Source: Marsupella aquatica
Lineage: Eukaryota > Marchantiophyta
DNA: 64,000 nucleotides
Direction of reading: 5' to 3'
Assembly (NCBI GenBank): GCA_973895155.1
Contig: OZ316891.1
Span: 23,808,001-23,872,000, forward strand
Position numbers and translations under genes: made by a program. Of the stretch, positions 21,698-34,400 are shown piece by piece; within the stretch, counting starts at the first letter, position 1; each line of letters begins with the position of its first letter. The notes beneath the pieces were generated by a model. The model did not search any database, was not told where the DNA came from, and saw only the letters and a program-made list of their open reading frames with translations.

Positions 21698-24057
21698 CTT
21701 ATAGAGTCATTAAAGAACCCAAGAGATATGAAGATTAAAATACTCAATAGTTATTCTAGACACCGGTCATAATTGTAGAGTCATTGATATAGTTGATAAC
21801 CCTTCCACTAAATGCGGGACACAATACTCATCATTGTCCTCCCACTGGTTGCAGCATTAGCAATTTGAACACATGTCTTGCATTTACTTAAGGCATGATG
21901 CACCTAGCTTTGGGGAAATCACTCTCAAGTCATACACCTTTGGAGTGATTTGCCAGAAGTGTTACCATATATAGATGCATACTATCGTATCCAAAGGCAA
22001 ATGAAGCCTTTTTGTCTCTCCAAGAAGTAGGGCAATACCAATGGAAGGTTATCATCCTTTGTTGTAATTGTGTCATGTTTGTGTTGGTGTTTGGATGGGG
22101 AATATTTTAATTTGCAAATGAATAGTGATGGGGCATTCAAGGAGCTAGTGTAATCTTTATTGGGTCATTTCTAAAAAACTTTGCATCACAAATACCAATG
22201 ACTACAAGTAGGGTCATTAAATTTGTCATATGGACTGTCATATAAGTCAAGTGACTGGACTTGTGGTCATTTGTGTGGTCCCTCATGCAGTCATTAAACA
22301 CAAGCACTAATGACCAGTTTGGGGCTAGGGGCTGGAGGTGGGCCCTAGAGTGCAATGGGGCCCCACATAGAGGTGAGAACCCCTCCACTAGGTGCGGGAC
22401 ACTATACTCATCATTGTCCAACCACTATTTGCGACATAAGCACTTTGGACACATGTTTTTGCGTTTACTTAAGGCATGATGCACCTTTGGGGAAATCACT
22501 CCCAAGTCGTATGACTTTGGAGTGATTTGTCAAAAGTGTCACCATGCATGCATACCATCACATCCAAAGGCAAATAAAAGTCATTTTTTGGTTCTCCAAG
22601 AGGTAGTGCTGCACCAATGGAATGGGCAGGGGAGTTGTGCTTCTCAGTATGGTGTGGGTGCGGGTTTAGGGAAGAGGAATATTCCAACCTTGCAAGGAAT
22701 CTAAAGTTGGCTCTCTTTGGAGATACTAGGGCCTTTATTGGGTCATATGTGAGCAATGGCCCGTCATAAATACCAATGACTAAAAGTAGGGTCATTAAAA
22801 CTGTCATATGGAGAGTCATATCAGTCTAATGACTGGATTTGTGGTCATTTGAGGGTCCCTCATGCAGTCTTTATGGAAAAGCACAAATGACCAGTTTGGG
22901 GCTAGGGGCTTGAGGTGGGCCCTAGAGTGCCATGGGGCCCCACTTTGAGGTGAGAACCCCTCCACTAGGTGCGGGACACTGTACTCATCATTGTCCAACC
23001 ATTAGTTGCGACATAAACACTTTGGACACATGTTTTTGCATTTACTTAAGGCATGATGCACCTTTGGGGAAATCACTCCCAAGTCGTACGACTCTGGAGT
23101 GATTTTCCAAAAGTGTGTCCATGCATGCACACCATCACATCCAAAGGCAAATAAAAGTTGTTTTTTGGTTCTCCAAGAGGTAGTGTTGCACCAATGGAAT
23201 GGGGAGGGAAGTTGTGCTTCTCAGTATGGTGCGGGTGCGGGTTTAGGGAAGAGGAATATTCCAACCTTGCAAGGAATCTAAAGTTGGCTCTCTTTGGAGG
23301 TACTAGGGCCTTTATTGGGTCATATGTGAGCAATGGCCCGTCATAAATACCAATGACTAAAAGTAGGTTCATTAAAACTGTCAATGGAGAGTCATATCAG
23401 TCTAATGATTGGATTTGTGGTCATTTTATGGGTCCCTCATACAGTCTTTAAGGAAAAGCACAAATGACCAGTTTGGGGCTAGGGGCTTGAGGTGGGCCCT
23501 AGAGTGCCATGGGGCCCCACATAGAGGTGAGAACCCCTCCAATGGGTGCGGGACACTATACTCATCATTGTCCAACCACTAGCTGCGACATAAACACTTT
23601 GGACACATGTTTTTGCGTTTACTTAAAGCATGATGCACCTTTGGGGAAATCACTCTCAAGTCGTACAACTTTGGAGTGATTTGCCAAATTAAAGTGTGTG
23701 TGACGCCACCGGTACGGCGGTTAATGAGTGATTCGGTCTAACTGCGCTTAGCATGCATGTTAGGAGTGTCTTAGGCCGCTATTATTAGCATAACGACAGT
23801 ATTTAGGTAATCATTATGGGTAGGACATCATTAGGCAATAAGGGGGAATTCAGGTTTGGACTGGCGGCGGGTCGCTATTCGCACACCCGGGTTACGAGCG
23901 TGGAGGGGCCCCTCCCTCGGATCCGTATAACGAACTTAAGGAAGCGACCACTGACACGCGCTGACTCAGACCGGCGGAGTGGCCGGTACACCACAAGCGT
24001 GAGCGGTTCAGCCTATGGGCATCGAGGAGACGTCGGGGGATCAACAAGCCCTCAAGG

Positions 24058-24066
24058 TATAAAAGG
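24058..24066 (+). promoter_or_regulatory. TATA box in solo LTR B
   Basis: TATAAAAGG lies 117 bp upstream of the ATG at 24175, so a start site near 24090 would give a short 5' UTR for the LTR-borne ORF. It may serve this ORF, the retroelement RNA, or both. Confidence 0.55.
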
Positions 24067-24174
24067 GGAGCCAACCCTTTGTAGTGCACCAGTCCATCAG
24101 TCCACGCGCCAGCTTTGACCCCAGCTCTCTAGTTTGCTCTAAGTCGCCACTACTATCTCCTCTAAATATCGCAC

Positions 24175-26784
24175 ATGATCCTCTCCAGCTCGGCCATTCG
24201 ATTCTGGACGCAGTTCCTATCTACCGGAAGGCACTTGGCCGACTCATTGAAACACGCCAACCCGCGCCGATACGAAATCGAACGTGAGTACGAGAGAGCC
24301 ATCCGCCTAGCAGGACGACACCACTACATCCTTAACTTTGACTACTCGTCTCAGAGCGAGCTTTACTGACCAGCAGAGGTATCTGGGTACTTCTTCAATG
24401 GAGACAAATATATCGGTTTTTGGGAAGCATTGCTTTGGATTCCGGACGAGGTCTTCAATATCCCGAGGACGATCGACTTGCAACGACATCACTTCGACCA
24501 CATCCCTGCTCAGGTTCGGGCTATCATCAACAGCGAGTCCAGTACTAACCGTTCGACAAGGTCGTCCGCACTTGCTTCGGAGAACTTCTACCAGCACCTG
24601 CAGAGCTTCATGGAAACTCGGCCATCAACCAACATGACCAACTCAGTCAAACCCGTACCCGTACCCGTACCCATGCAACCTCAGGCTCAACCTCAGGCTC
24701 AGCTTCAGCTTCAGCCTCAGCCGCAGCCTAGCCAAACCCCACCACCGATCGCCCAGCCAGCACAAGTACGCTCCGTCATCAACGCTGTGGATCTTAGCAA
24801 TGACGACGAGGCTACCCCACCCTTGACCAGGCGGCCCAGAGGAACAAGCGCTCAGGGGGCCGACACTATATCGTCCCCACCGCCTGCTCTGACCCCAGGA
24901 GCGGCCCCGGCAGACAACATGGTGACCGTGGCCGCCCCGGGCCCGTTACTAACGGCAGTGGCACTACCCTGGCCCGATCGGGAGGATGGGGAAGTGTCAC
25001 CTTCCCCGAGCCAGTCACGGGGGAAGAAGAGGAAGGAATCCACCACTGCATCCGGGTTACCGTTGGCCACGGTAGCCGTAGCCAAGGTGACGATGCACCG
25101 CATGGGGGAAAACGTTCACAACAACATCCTCCAGCCCAAGCATGCGGTGTACCTGAAGACTCAGGGATTTGAGCACCTCACCTCTCTCCCCTGGAACACT
25201 TGCAGGTACTACGGGGAGGACATGACAGAATTTGTCAAGAATTATGATGACGTACGTCAACAGACTCGGCTGCGGGGAAGGAATATGTCCCTCACGGAAG
25301 AACGGCTCAAGATGATCTTCGGACTACCCGAAGGTGACCATCGAGTCGAATCACGGGCTCCCGGGGGCAAGGGAGCCAAGTACCAATCCTCAAGTTTTCC
25401 TTCGGAGGGAGCAGTGGACAACGGGTTCGTGATGAGGACCTGCCTCATGCCCAAGATAGCTGAGCGGCTGGAGTTCCAAAGGTACGCCCTCCACATGATG
25501 GAACCCCGGGGGGAGATCTCCACCGCCCAGGTTATCCAGGTCGAGAACTATCGACCTAGGAAGTGGGCGTCGTACTTCACTAAGAAATTCCATGAAGAGA
25601 TGGAGCGGCAAAGGAAAACGCTGTACATTGGCGGGAAGGCGTATTTCGCTAGCCACATCGAGATCATTCTTGAGTGGTATGCCCGGTTTGATCGACGAAC
25701 CCTTCCCCGTGTCAACGTTACAAAGCTGGTCCCAGCTAGGTGGGTTTTCCCGGCCTTGGAGAGACGGCCCCAACCCGAGGCCTGAAGTCCAGCGGACACG
25801 CCAGCTTCACCCACCCCACCTCCACAAGTAGCTGTAGTCATAACCGAGGAGGTACCGGATGGGTCGGTTGTGGCAACCGTTGATGCGACCCAACAAGTCG
25901 GGCTAAGTACGGCGGAGGTCTTACCCGAGCCCGGGTCTCCCAAAGACCCACCGGTGGCTATTCCGGAGAACCGGACATTGCTGCAGGAGGACACTCCAGG
26001 GCTGGACATCACTGCCCCGGCCCCCACGCGTGTTGACGTCTGCCCGTGCCCAACTCCGGACAGGCACAACCTGGACCACCCGGAACTCTTCGTACCGGGT
26101 ACATTTCTGAACGGGCTTCTGGGAGATTTCTCTCATCAAATTGCCCGGGATACCGGGGAGTTCATGGCCCGGAAGGTAGCCTGTTTCTTCAATCAGGAGT
26201 TGGTTGCCGCAGTAAAGGCAGGTCGGGCCCAGTCAGAGGCCCTTCAGAGGATAGAGCAGTACCGGGTGGAGTCCGTGTACCTAAAGAACAAAGTTGCGGC
26301 TCAAGAGGCTAAGCTTCTGCAACTACGACCCAAGGTTGCAGCCGCCAATGAGTTGTTAGCAAAGGCGCACGCTCTTACCGCCCTAGCCAAACAGGCCAAA
26401 GCTGGGAACGAGGCCGAGATTACACGACTCCGGAACCAGATTGACAGTTTGAAGAATCAAACTATCACCTGGCAGAAAGACCTGGAGGAGGCCGAGGAAC
26501 GTGCCCAGCGGGACACAGCGGAGATAGCCACGCTGCAGGCCGAGGTGGCGCGGCTCCAAACTGAGGCCGAAAAGCAGGACCAGCTGGCGGGTAAACTGAC
26601 AAGCGACGCCCAGCAGCTGGAGGAGGCATGTCAGGAGGCAGCAGAGGAGACGGACGCGGTGAGGCGAGAGAACAAATCTCTGCTGGACCAGGTCCAGCTC
26701 CTCAAGGCGGACAATGACAGGCTTTGAAGGTAGCGGGATGGCCGCTCCCATTCGGGCGGCTTTGGCAAGCGTGCCAAGCATTAG
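24175..26784 (+). pseudogene. LTR-borne accessory protein gene (LPW-GLP domain plus coiled coil)
   Basis: One frame of 870 codons runs from ATG 24175 to TAG 26782-26784, broken by TGA at 24367, 25783 and 26725 and TAG at 26731. N-terminal region, then a Gln/Pro-rich linker (about 24650-24780), a basic GKKRKE patch (25021) and a globular domain with SLPWNTC (25183-25203), RLRGRNMSLTEERLKMIFGL (about 25264-25325), HMMEPRGEIS and YIGGKAYFASHIEIILEWY. The last 150 or more codons are a long coiled coil (KNKVAAQEAKLLQLRPKVAA onward). No retroviral enzyme motif is present. The domain recalls plant transposon-associated proteins with a 'GLP' motif, but I cannot assign a Pfam family with confidence. 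The truncated copy at 34.7 kb reads through the last three stops. Confidence 0.7.
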
Positions 26785-26829
26785 CAGCGGAGTAGGAAAA
26801 GATTAGGATTAGGACTGGCTTAGTCAGGC

Positions 26830-26880
26830 TCTTGGGACAGGCACCTGCCTTAGGTACAGCAGCGCTGCCATGCTGTCCAG
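26830..26880 (+). other. Structured segment after the LTR-borne ORF
   Basis: GGACAG...CTGTCC encloses GGCACCTGCC and the palindrome GCAGCGCTGC. The copy at about 35870-35915 keeps most of it. A comparable pair of stem-loops lies at the same place in the D/E LTRs (39242-39292; 63584-63629). It could be an RNA element, but that is inference. Confidence 0.4.
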
Positions 26881-29360
26881 CCTGCGTAGATTAGGATCTT
26901 CTAATAAGACACAGCCATTTTCCGGCCTGACTGTCAGCTTAGTTAGGACCTTAGTCAGCGAATCTTTGGTGAGAGAACACCCCGTCCCTCGGCCCTTAGT
27001 ATTTAGTGCACCCCTCGGTAGAGGCAAGGGGGGGTTTTTAGTTTCAGAGTTGGACGTCCGCGGTATATGCGGGGAGTCCCGACCTCTGGGAATGAAAGAG
27101 TACCAAGGGGGGGGTAGGACTAAGCTTGCCGGGCGAGTGCGGAGCCGGGCTCCGTTGTAGTGTGCACCCTCGGCCTTGAACCTGTTCATTCCGGGGCTGT
27201 CGGGTCAACTAAGTGTACGCATATGTTCCCTTTGTAGTAAAATCCTTTCCCATCATTTTCCTTCGTGTAAATCGAGATTGTATGCATGTGTGCGTGTATG
27301 TGTGTGGGTTTCTCGTATATGGGTGGCAGCGCCAGGCCAAATGCACTACCTGAGACGTGCACAGGGTGCAGCCTGCGGGTAAGTGGTTGCGAGCACGGGT
27401 TGAGGACCTGTATCATCGAATCCAGATCGAAGGCGGACAGCACGAAGGCTTAGAAGCCCTTAAGCCGGGGTCGATCCTGCTATTGACTAAGGTACGTTCC
27501 GGCGGCGGAACACAAACCATACCTAGGAGGTGTCCGTATTTAGCAGTATGCGCACTTAGCGCTAGTTTATGAGAATAAGGTGCATTACGTGCTTCCCTTC
27601 CTGCCCGAACCCTCAGATTTACGAGGGATGTGCCCGTCTAAGCTAAAGTCTGAGTTAAGGCCGAAGCCGACGACGTGACAGTGTGTCCATGCATGCACAC
27701 CATCACATCCAAAGGCAAATAAAAGTCATTTTTTGGTTCTCCAAGAGGTGGTGCTACACCAATGGAATGGGCATGGGAATCGTGCTTCTCTGTATGGTGT
27801 GGGTGCGGGTTTAGGGAAGAGGAATATTCCAACCTTGCAAGGAATCTATTGCGGGCTCTCTTTGGAGGTACTAGGGCCTTTATTGGGTCATATGTGACCA
27901 ATGACTTGTCATAAATGCCAATGAGCAAAAGTCAAGTCATTAAAACTGTCATATGGGAAGTCATATAAGTCAAGTGACTGGACTTGTGGTCATTTGTGTG
28001 GCCCTTCATGCAGTCATTAAACAAAAGCACAAATGACAAGTTTGGGGCTAGGGGCTGAAGGTGGGCCCTAGAGTGCCATGTGGCCCCACATAGAGCTCGC
28101 AACCCCTCCACTAGGTGCAAAATACTATATTTACTATTGTCCAACCACTAGTTGCACCATTAGCACCGTACCTCATATGTGAGTTTTTGCGTTTACTTAA
28201 GGGATGATGCAACATTGGGGAAATCACTCCCAAGTCATACCACTTTGGAGTGATTTGCCAAAAGCACCATCATGGATCATGAATATCTTATGTTCCAAAG
28301 GCAAATGGAGCCATTTGTTTTGTTCCTCAATGAGGTAGTGCAACACCAATGGGATGGGCGTGGTAGTGGTGTTTCCCTCTACGGTGGACATGTGTGTTGG
28401 TTAAAGGTATAGGAATATTCCTATTTTACAAGAAATCTAAAGCGGCCTCTTTCTTGACGTACTAGGAGCTTCATTGGGTCATTTTTTAACAAAGTCGTGT
28501 CATAATTGCCAATGACTACAAGCAGGGTCATTGAATTGGTCATATGGGATGTCATATAAGGCAAATGACTGGACTTTGAGTCATTTGAGATGTCCCTAGT
28601 GCAGTCATTGGAGACAAGCATGAATGACCAATTTGGGGCTAAGGGTTGGAGGCGGGCCCTAGAGTGCCATGTGGCCCCACATAGAGCTTGCAACCCCTCC
28701 ACTAGGTGCAAAATACTATATTTACCATTCTCCAACCACTAGTTGCACCATTAGCACTTTGGAGCTGTGTTTTTGCGTTTACTTTAGGCACGATGTAACT
28801 TTGGGGAAATCACTCCCAAGTCATACAACTTTGGAGTGATTTGCCAAAAGTGTCACGTACCATGCATGCATACCGTCCTATCCAAACGGCAAACAAAAAT
28901 TGTTTTTGTCTCTCCAAGAGATATATAATGCAATACTAGTGGAAGACTATGTCCTTCTATATAACTATGTCATGTTTGTGCCAATATTTGGATTTGGATA
29001 TATTCTATTAAATTCCAAATGAATTGTAAGGGGGCACTCCGAGAGGTAATGTACTCTTCATTGGGTCATTTTCACATAATGGTGTCATGAATGCCAATGA
29101 CTACATATAGGGTCATTTTTATAGTCATATTGGAGGTCATTTGGAGCAATGCCAAATTTGTGGTCATTAGACAGGTCCCTCATGGTGTGTCATTAATCAA
29201 AACACCTCAAATTAGGGTCATTTTGGTTGTCATACTACAGGTAAGAAGTTCCAAATGATTGGAAATGTGGTCCTTACAAAGGCTATTGGGGGGTTCTCTT
29301 TGGAGGTACAAGGGAGTTCATTGGGTCATTTGTGAATTAAATAGTGCTTCAATCTGAATG

Positions 29361-29641
29361 ACTAAAAGTGGGGTCACTCATGCTGTCATCTTGGAAGCCA
29401 TTAATGTTGGCATATTGGAGGTCATATAGTCATGGTGAGACTAATAAGGTAGTCCAAAATTGTGTTCATGCATATGGTCCTTTTTGCAGACATAACCTAT
29501 CACCCAAAAAACATGGCCGGTACATAGTTAATTACACTAATGTAATCCACAACACCCTCACCTCCCATTAAGGAGGTTTAAATGAGGGGCGGGTTATGGG
29601 TTTAGGGTCAATGTCTTGTTGGCACCTACACAAACAGCCAT
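29361..29641. other. Decayed edge of the 580-bp array
   Basis: Still rich in GGTCATT/GTCAT motifs but no longer alignable by eye to the unit. No gene is seen. Confidence 0.4.
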
Positions 29642-29790
29642 GACCTTATGGGGGTGTCGCGACATTATGAGCTATTTACCTTCAGTGCCTTCCCTAGGGC
29701 CTTATGGGGGCGTCCCGACCTTGTTATTAACCTATTTAGTTGGTATTATCTATGGGCCTTATGGGGGGGTTTTGTTACATTGTTATTAAC
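29642..29790. repeat. 57-bp tandem repeat, about 2.5 units
   Basis: CCTTATGGGGGNGTC with downstream TTATTAACCTATTTA recurs at 29642, 29699 and 29756. Confidence 0.65.
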
Positions 29791-30510
29791 TAGTCTCAAA
29801 AAATAACCCTAATTAATGACCCACAATATCCACCATCCCCATCCAACAAAATACCTTACCTCTACGGGGTTTAGGGGTCCAGCAATTAGGTTTATCCCGC
29901 TGAAGTTTTCTTGCGTACCAACAGGAGCCCTTTTTCCTCAACAAACATCAAGAGGGCAAGGCGATATGTGCTTATTTCTTGGCATGCCTTTGTGTGCACA
30001 TTGCAAGGGCTTAGGGCTGCGCAGCTTTGTGCTCCATTCCACCAAGCGCAGGGAACAAAGGCAAGCACATTTGCCCCGGGAGCATAGGTGGGAGTTGCGG
30101 GAGGGGATGAGCTGCGACACTCTTCCAAGCACATTTGCCCCGGGAGCACAGATTGGAGTTGCGGGAGGGAAGGGAAGGCATTCGCGCGTTGGTCTCACCG
30201 TTTAGACCTACAGGAGCATAGGTTGGAGTTGCAGGAGGGGAGGAGTTTTGACACTCTTCTGAGCACATGTTTGAGTTGCAGGAGGGAAGGGAAGGCATTT
30301 GCGCGTTGGGGACCCCGATCATTGTGGAAGGCAAAAATGGTGGAAGCTCGTGGATTGGAGGCAGTGAAAGCAACTAGTCTCACCGTTCGTGAAGGAGCTG
30401 TGGGAGCTGCGGGAGGTGTTACATCGGGAGCTACGGAGCTGCAAGAGGAGCTACGGGAGCTGCAAGAGGTTACATTAGGGAGGAGTTGCAGGAGCGCTGG
30501 TCGGTGAGGA
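29791..30510. repeat. GC-rich degenerate minisatellite
   Basis: TTGGAGTTGCGGGAGGG-type units with CCCCGGGAGCA and GGGAAGGGAAGGCATT recur from 30063 to 30300, then GGAGCTGCGGGAG / GAGCTACGGGAGCTGCAAGAG units from 30380 to 30500. Long ORFs on both strands here reflect repeat composition, not coding. Confidence 0.6.
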
Positions 30511-32360
30511 GTTGTTGGTCGGTCAAGAGCTGCGAAGAGGTATGACCTTATTCCCATTGGCGCCCATGTACGTTGTGATTTGCCTGGTTGCTCTGTGCTC
30601 TCCACTTCCGGCTCCACCCCAGCCTGGGACCTGCAATGTGTTGTGTTGGGACCTGTGTTGCTGTGTGCCAGAGCTCTCTGCTTATGTTGTTTCTCTATCT
30701 ATCCCTCTCCATTCGCTACATGTTCTCTGATCTTCTATTCTATTGCCATTTGCTACATGTTCTTTGAGTTTGTTGAGTTTGGTTGTCCACCTTCTCGCCC
30801 TCTGTAGCCTTTTGCATCACAAGTGCCTGCATTTCCTTCCCTGTCCCATGCTAGCTCCACTGCAACCTTCCATTAACTATCAGAGACCTAAGAAATTTAA
30901 CTATCTTTGAGCTTTATTGTTTGTTTTGGCAAAATCTTCCAAAACCTGAACGGTTGCCTGCACTGCCCGCAAAAGCCTTTCGTCCTCCAAAACCCCATGC
31001 CTCCGTAGCTGAGCGCTCCACTGATCATGCTTCTGACAAAGTATTGAGACTTGAATGGGCTTTGAATGACTCCACCTCAGCTTTATCGTTTGTTTTGGCA
31101 AAATCTTCTTGATTGTAATCAGGCAGCAGAGATCGCAGACAGATCCGATTGCTAAGAAATGGTTTTTTCTCTCTCTATTTCTTAGCTTTCTCCTATTTAC
31201 CACAACTAAATCAAGTGCCGGAGTTCTGACCGAGTTGTCCTCTATCTGTCTGCTATTGATTTCTGATTGCTACTTGCCGGATTAGTCTACTGTTGAGTGC
31301 AGTTTGTTTTGTCTGCTATGTTCAGTTTAGTTTGTTGTCTTGTTGTCGTCTGGCAGTTATTGCCAATTATTCTGACTGCGTGAAAGGCTGTTCTATTTAG
31401 TGCTGCCTAATTGAACATAAAAATATGCTATTAAGTTGATTGAGTTTAGGCAAATCAGGATGTTGTACCCTTGTGTTCAAAATTCTATATCTGGCAGTGT
31501 TTGCTGTGTTTGTTGTGTTCAAAATTCTATTGGCAGTGTCTGACCTAGAAAGATAACCTGATGTATCGCCAACCTTTTGAGTGTGCTCCCAAAGTCCCTG
31601 TAGATGCCACTCCTTCTCTATTTTAAATGAGTAAACTCCTTTCCTCCATATTGAAATGTCATCTTGGACCTAAGCTGCGAGGAACTGCGAGGTGACTCAT
31701 GACAATCTTTGTGGTGCAAGGTGAGCTCGATCTCTTATTATTACAATGTAGTCCTTATTTTTCCATTGTATGATGTTTTCCTTAGTCTGTCTGTGTTCCT
31801 CAATCAATGGTTTCCTTACTCTTCTTTTGACATCCCTCTGTATCATAGCCCTTTTCTTTTCTCTTTTTTTACTGAAGAGAAGTGCAGGCATGTATGGTGA
31901 ATCCTCACTGGATTCCAGCAGCGACTCTGTAGAATTCTGTTGCCAAAAAGTTTCAGAGTTTTGTGTATGGTTTGCCAACTGCTGTGCCACCTCAGAGAAT
32001 TCCTCAGTGGCTTTTGTACAAGCCTTGCTCTTCAACTATGGTAATTTACAGCTAATTGTCTGACGTTCACACAACATCCATACACAGCAATGAATACAAC
32101 TCCATGAATACAACCACATGATTTCCTTTGGTCTGCAAACTGGACGAAACTAAACTAAAATCAGTGGTCAATTTTAAATTCTTCATAAGGGTCTCTGACA
32201 GCAGCCTGGTAATGCCATGACTGCACGAAGATAGTGTACAGTGCAACTTTTGAAAAAGTGGGTGGACCAGCAGCTTGTTGAGAGTAAAGCAACTTATGGT
32301 TCTATAACAGATGTGTGCAGCAGCTTAAGATGTAGAAGGCACGCAATAAAACTTGGTTTT
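30511..32360. other. No gene recognised; one direct repeat
   Basis: Pyrimidine-rich sequence resembling plant introns or UTR. GTTTGTTTTGGCAAAATCTTC occurs at about 30918-30938 and 31088-31108. It may be part of a spliced non-coding transcript, but no coding exon can be supported. Confidence 0.35.
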
Positions 32361-32636
32361 TACAGATTTAAAAAAGGGCAGGGTGAGTGAGCACTGCATG
32401 TTGAACTTACAGGTCCGAATTATCTTGATTTGATTTTGCTGCTAAAATTTGTGTCTCTTGCCCAAGTCCCAGTTTGCTGGAGTTTTGTTGCTCTCTGTGC
32501 TTTGTTGTGCACATTGTTGTGTTTGCTCTGTCCATTTTAAAACTTGAGAGCCAAATGAATGCTTTGCTTAAACTCAATTGCTATTTGTTCTGTGTTTCCC
32601 TTACAGATTTTAAAAGGCAAGGTGAGTGAGCACTGC
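32361..32636. repeat. Duplicated acceptor-microexon-donor-like cassette
   Basis: TTTTTACAG-ATTTAAAAAAGGGCAGG-GTGAGTGAGCACTGC (32357-32397) recurs as CCCTTACAG-ATTTTAAAAGGCAAG-GTGAGTGAGCACTGC (32599-32636). Each short insert is flanked by a good plant 3' splice site and a consensus 5' splice site. No product can be named. Confidence 0.4.
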
Positions 32637-33049
32637 TGTACAACAAGTGAAGGCATACAGGTTGCAATATTTAGGATTGCTTCCAATCATAGGCCAAGGT
32701 TATTTGCGCTGCTCAGTCCTAAATGCTTTGCCATCCATAAAGCATTGGTTTATGCTTGCACCCTTGTGGTTACATGTCATATTTTATGCTGCACCCTCAT
32801 TCTTTTGTGTCATGCTGCACCCTGTGATTCCTTCTTGTTTCACAATCTGATGTAGGGTCTGAGTGTGCAGGACCATGGCTCGCAATAGGTGGATTGCATG
32901 ATTGAGGACTACCAAAGGAGGCAAAAAGTCTCCAGTCCTTTCACTAATCCAAGGGACTTTCAACGGCCAAGATTAGCACATCTAAAGTCAAAAAGGACTT
33001 AAACAAATCAAATGTGTATAAGACGCATTCATTAGTATTTCAGCTCCCG

Positions 33050-34400
33050 AGGTAACCCCTTTCTTGTCGCAACTATAATTTATGAGTGAAGGACAACCGG
33101 TTCTCTAGGAGAGTGCTGGCGCTATTAGTTCTGCGTGGAGGACTTTTCAAAAACAAGGAGTCAAAGTCCTTTGGGGAAACTCATTTTTTGTCCCGACATG
33201 TAATTTACAGTTGGACAACTAGTTCTGTGGGAGAATGTCGTCGGTGCTACTAGTTCTACAGGGAATTTTCAAAATCTAGGAGTGAGAGTCCTTCTCACTT
33301 AGGCGCGAGCTACAATTTGTTCAGAAAGTATCGAAGCCGAGCGCAAGGGTCCATACTTAGCCTCGTGAAGCACAAGATGGATGCCTCTGTGAGAATTCAT
33401 TCAAGAGCAGTCGTGCGATGATGTGTGATTCAAGATGTTCTAATTTGTGTTGCCTTCAAAGCATAGGGAATGAGCTCATGCAAAAAGGAGGGTAGGGTTT
33501 ACCTGAAGCTCTCCCAAACAGCCAATCAAGCTGTAGATTTAATTTGCGTCTGAAGCTTCGCGGATGACATTCAAATCCGAGCATGAGCAAGGGGAATGAG
33601 TGCAAAAAGGAGGGCAATGAAGCTGCAAGTTTTATTAGGGTCTGAAGCATTGCTGATGATGATGGGAACTTCGGGAAAGAGTGCGAAGGAGGTCTGAAGA
33701 GGATCAAAGGGTTGAACATTGACTCAAATCACTCACTAGCAGCCATCATCGGCAGAATTGAGGTAAATATATGCCTCAATGCTTTTGTTTTTGAAGAGGA
33801 GATTTTTCTTTGCACTGAAGAAGCAAGGACGTTGGACAGAGTATGTGATGATTGACAGAATCAGAGTAGCTTAAATTTTGAAAGGCTTTGTTTGTTAACA
33901 AGAGTTCAAGTTGCGTTAAAGTCTGGAATGACCAATAGTGGCCTTTAAAATACCTAGCCTTGTGGAACGCAAAATAGGTAGCAACTCTGGAAAGTTCTAT
34001 GATTGGGTTAAATTGATTGAAAGAGCAAGATCCGTGGTATGATGTGAGATCCATGCTTTGATAAATCCGTGTTGCCTTCAGAGCATGGGGAATGAGTGCA
34101 AAAAGGAGGTTCAATGAAGCTGCAGATTTATTAGGGTCTGAAGCTTTGCTGCCAACGTACATTTGAATCCGAATAGGAACTTCAAGAAAGAGCATGGAGA
34201 GGAAGGTCAAGCAGTCAATCAAATCAGTATTGGCAGCTATCGTGAACAAAATTGAGGTACATTAAATTAAATTGATTTGCTTTTGTTTTGAAGAGGAGAA
34301 GTTGCTTTGGACTGGAGAAGCAAGGACACTAGCTAGACAGAGTATTTGATGATCGACACAATTTAGGGAGTTCCCAGTTTGAAAGGCTTTTCTCAAGGCC
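33050..34400. repeat. Locus of local duplications (about 130-bp and about 490-bp repeats)
   Basis: A roughly 130-bp unit with CTAGTTCTRYRGGGAG and GGAGTSARAGTCCTT is repeated at 33060-33180 and 33190-33300. A larger unit of about 495 bp is duplicated: GGGAATGAGTGCAAAAAGGA at 33593 and 34088, and AATTGAGGTA at 33755 and 34250. ORFs here are shadows of the repeats. Confidence 0.6.

Larger units (their letters stand above)
23699..27680 (+). mobile_element. Solo LTR B, 3982 bp, with an internal gene; TSD GTGTG
   Basis: It begins TGTGACGCC and ends GACGTGACA, flanked by GTGTG at 23694-23698 and 27681-27685, exactly splitting one unit of the surrounding satellite. No direct repeat of its own ends was found, so it is not a complete two-LTR element. 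Its right 2 kb is homologous to 34702-36716, which is followed by a primer binding site and gag, showing that this sequence is an LTR. TATAAAAGG at 24058 precedes a long decayed ORF (24175-26784). About 900 bp of structured non-coding sequence follow. Confidence 0.8.
21892..29360. repeat. Satellite-like array of about 580-bp units, interrupted by a solo LTR
   Basis: Units start with GGCATGATGCACCTTTGGGG or a variant at 21892, 22473, 23050, 23627, 28201 and 28787. Subtracting the 3982-bp LTR insertion and its 5-bp TSD (23699-27685) gives spacings of 581, 577, 577, 587 and 586 bp. Each unit has GGGGAAATCACTCCCAAGTC, CCATGCATGCA and many GTCAT/ATGAC motifs in both orientations. Units left of the LTR are closer to each other than to those on the right. 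Short ORFs that recur from unit to unit carry no domain. Confidence 0.85.

Noticed and set aside
23699-27680. B, D and E as DNA transposons with short imperfect TIRs (TGTGAC... / TGTCAC...)
   Set aside because: No transposase is encoded, TIR similarity is only about 8-9 bp, and the B-type sequence at 34.7-36.7 kb is followed by a PBS and gag, which fits an LTR better.
30011-30617. Several long ORFs on both strands
   Set aside because: They arise from the GC-rich minisatellite; overlapping frames on both strands are open, as repeats often give.
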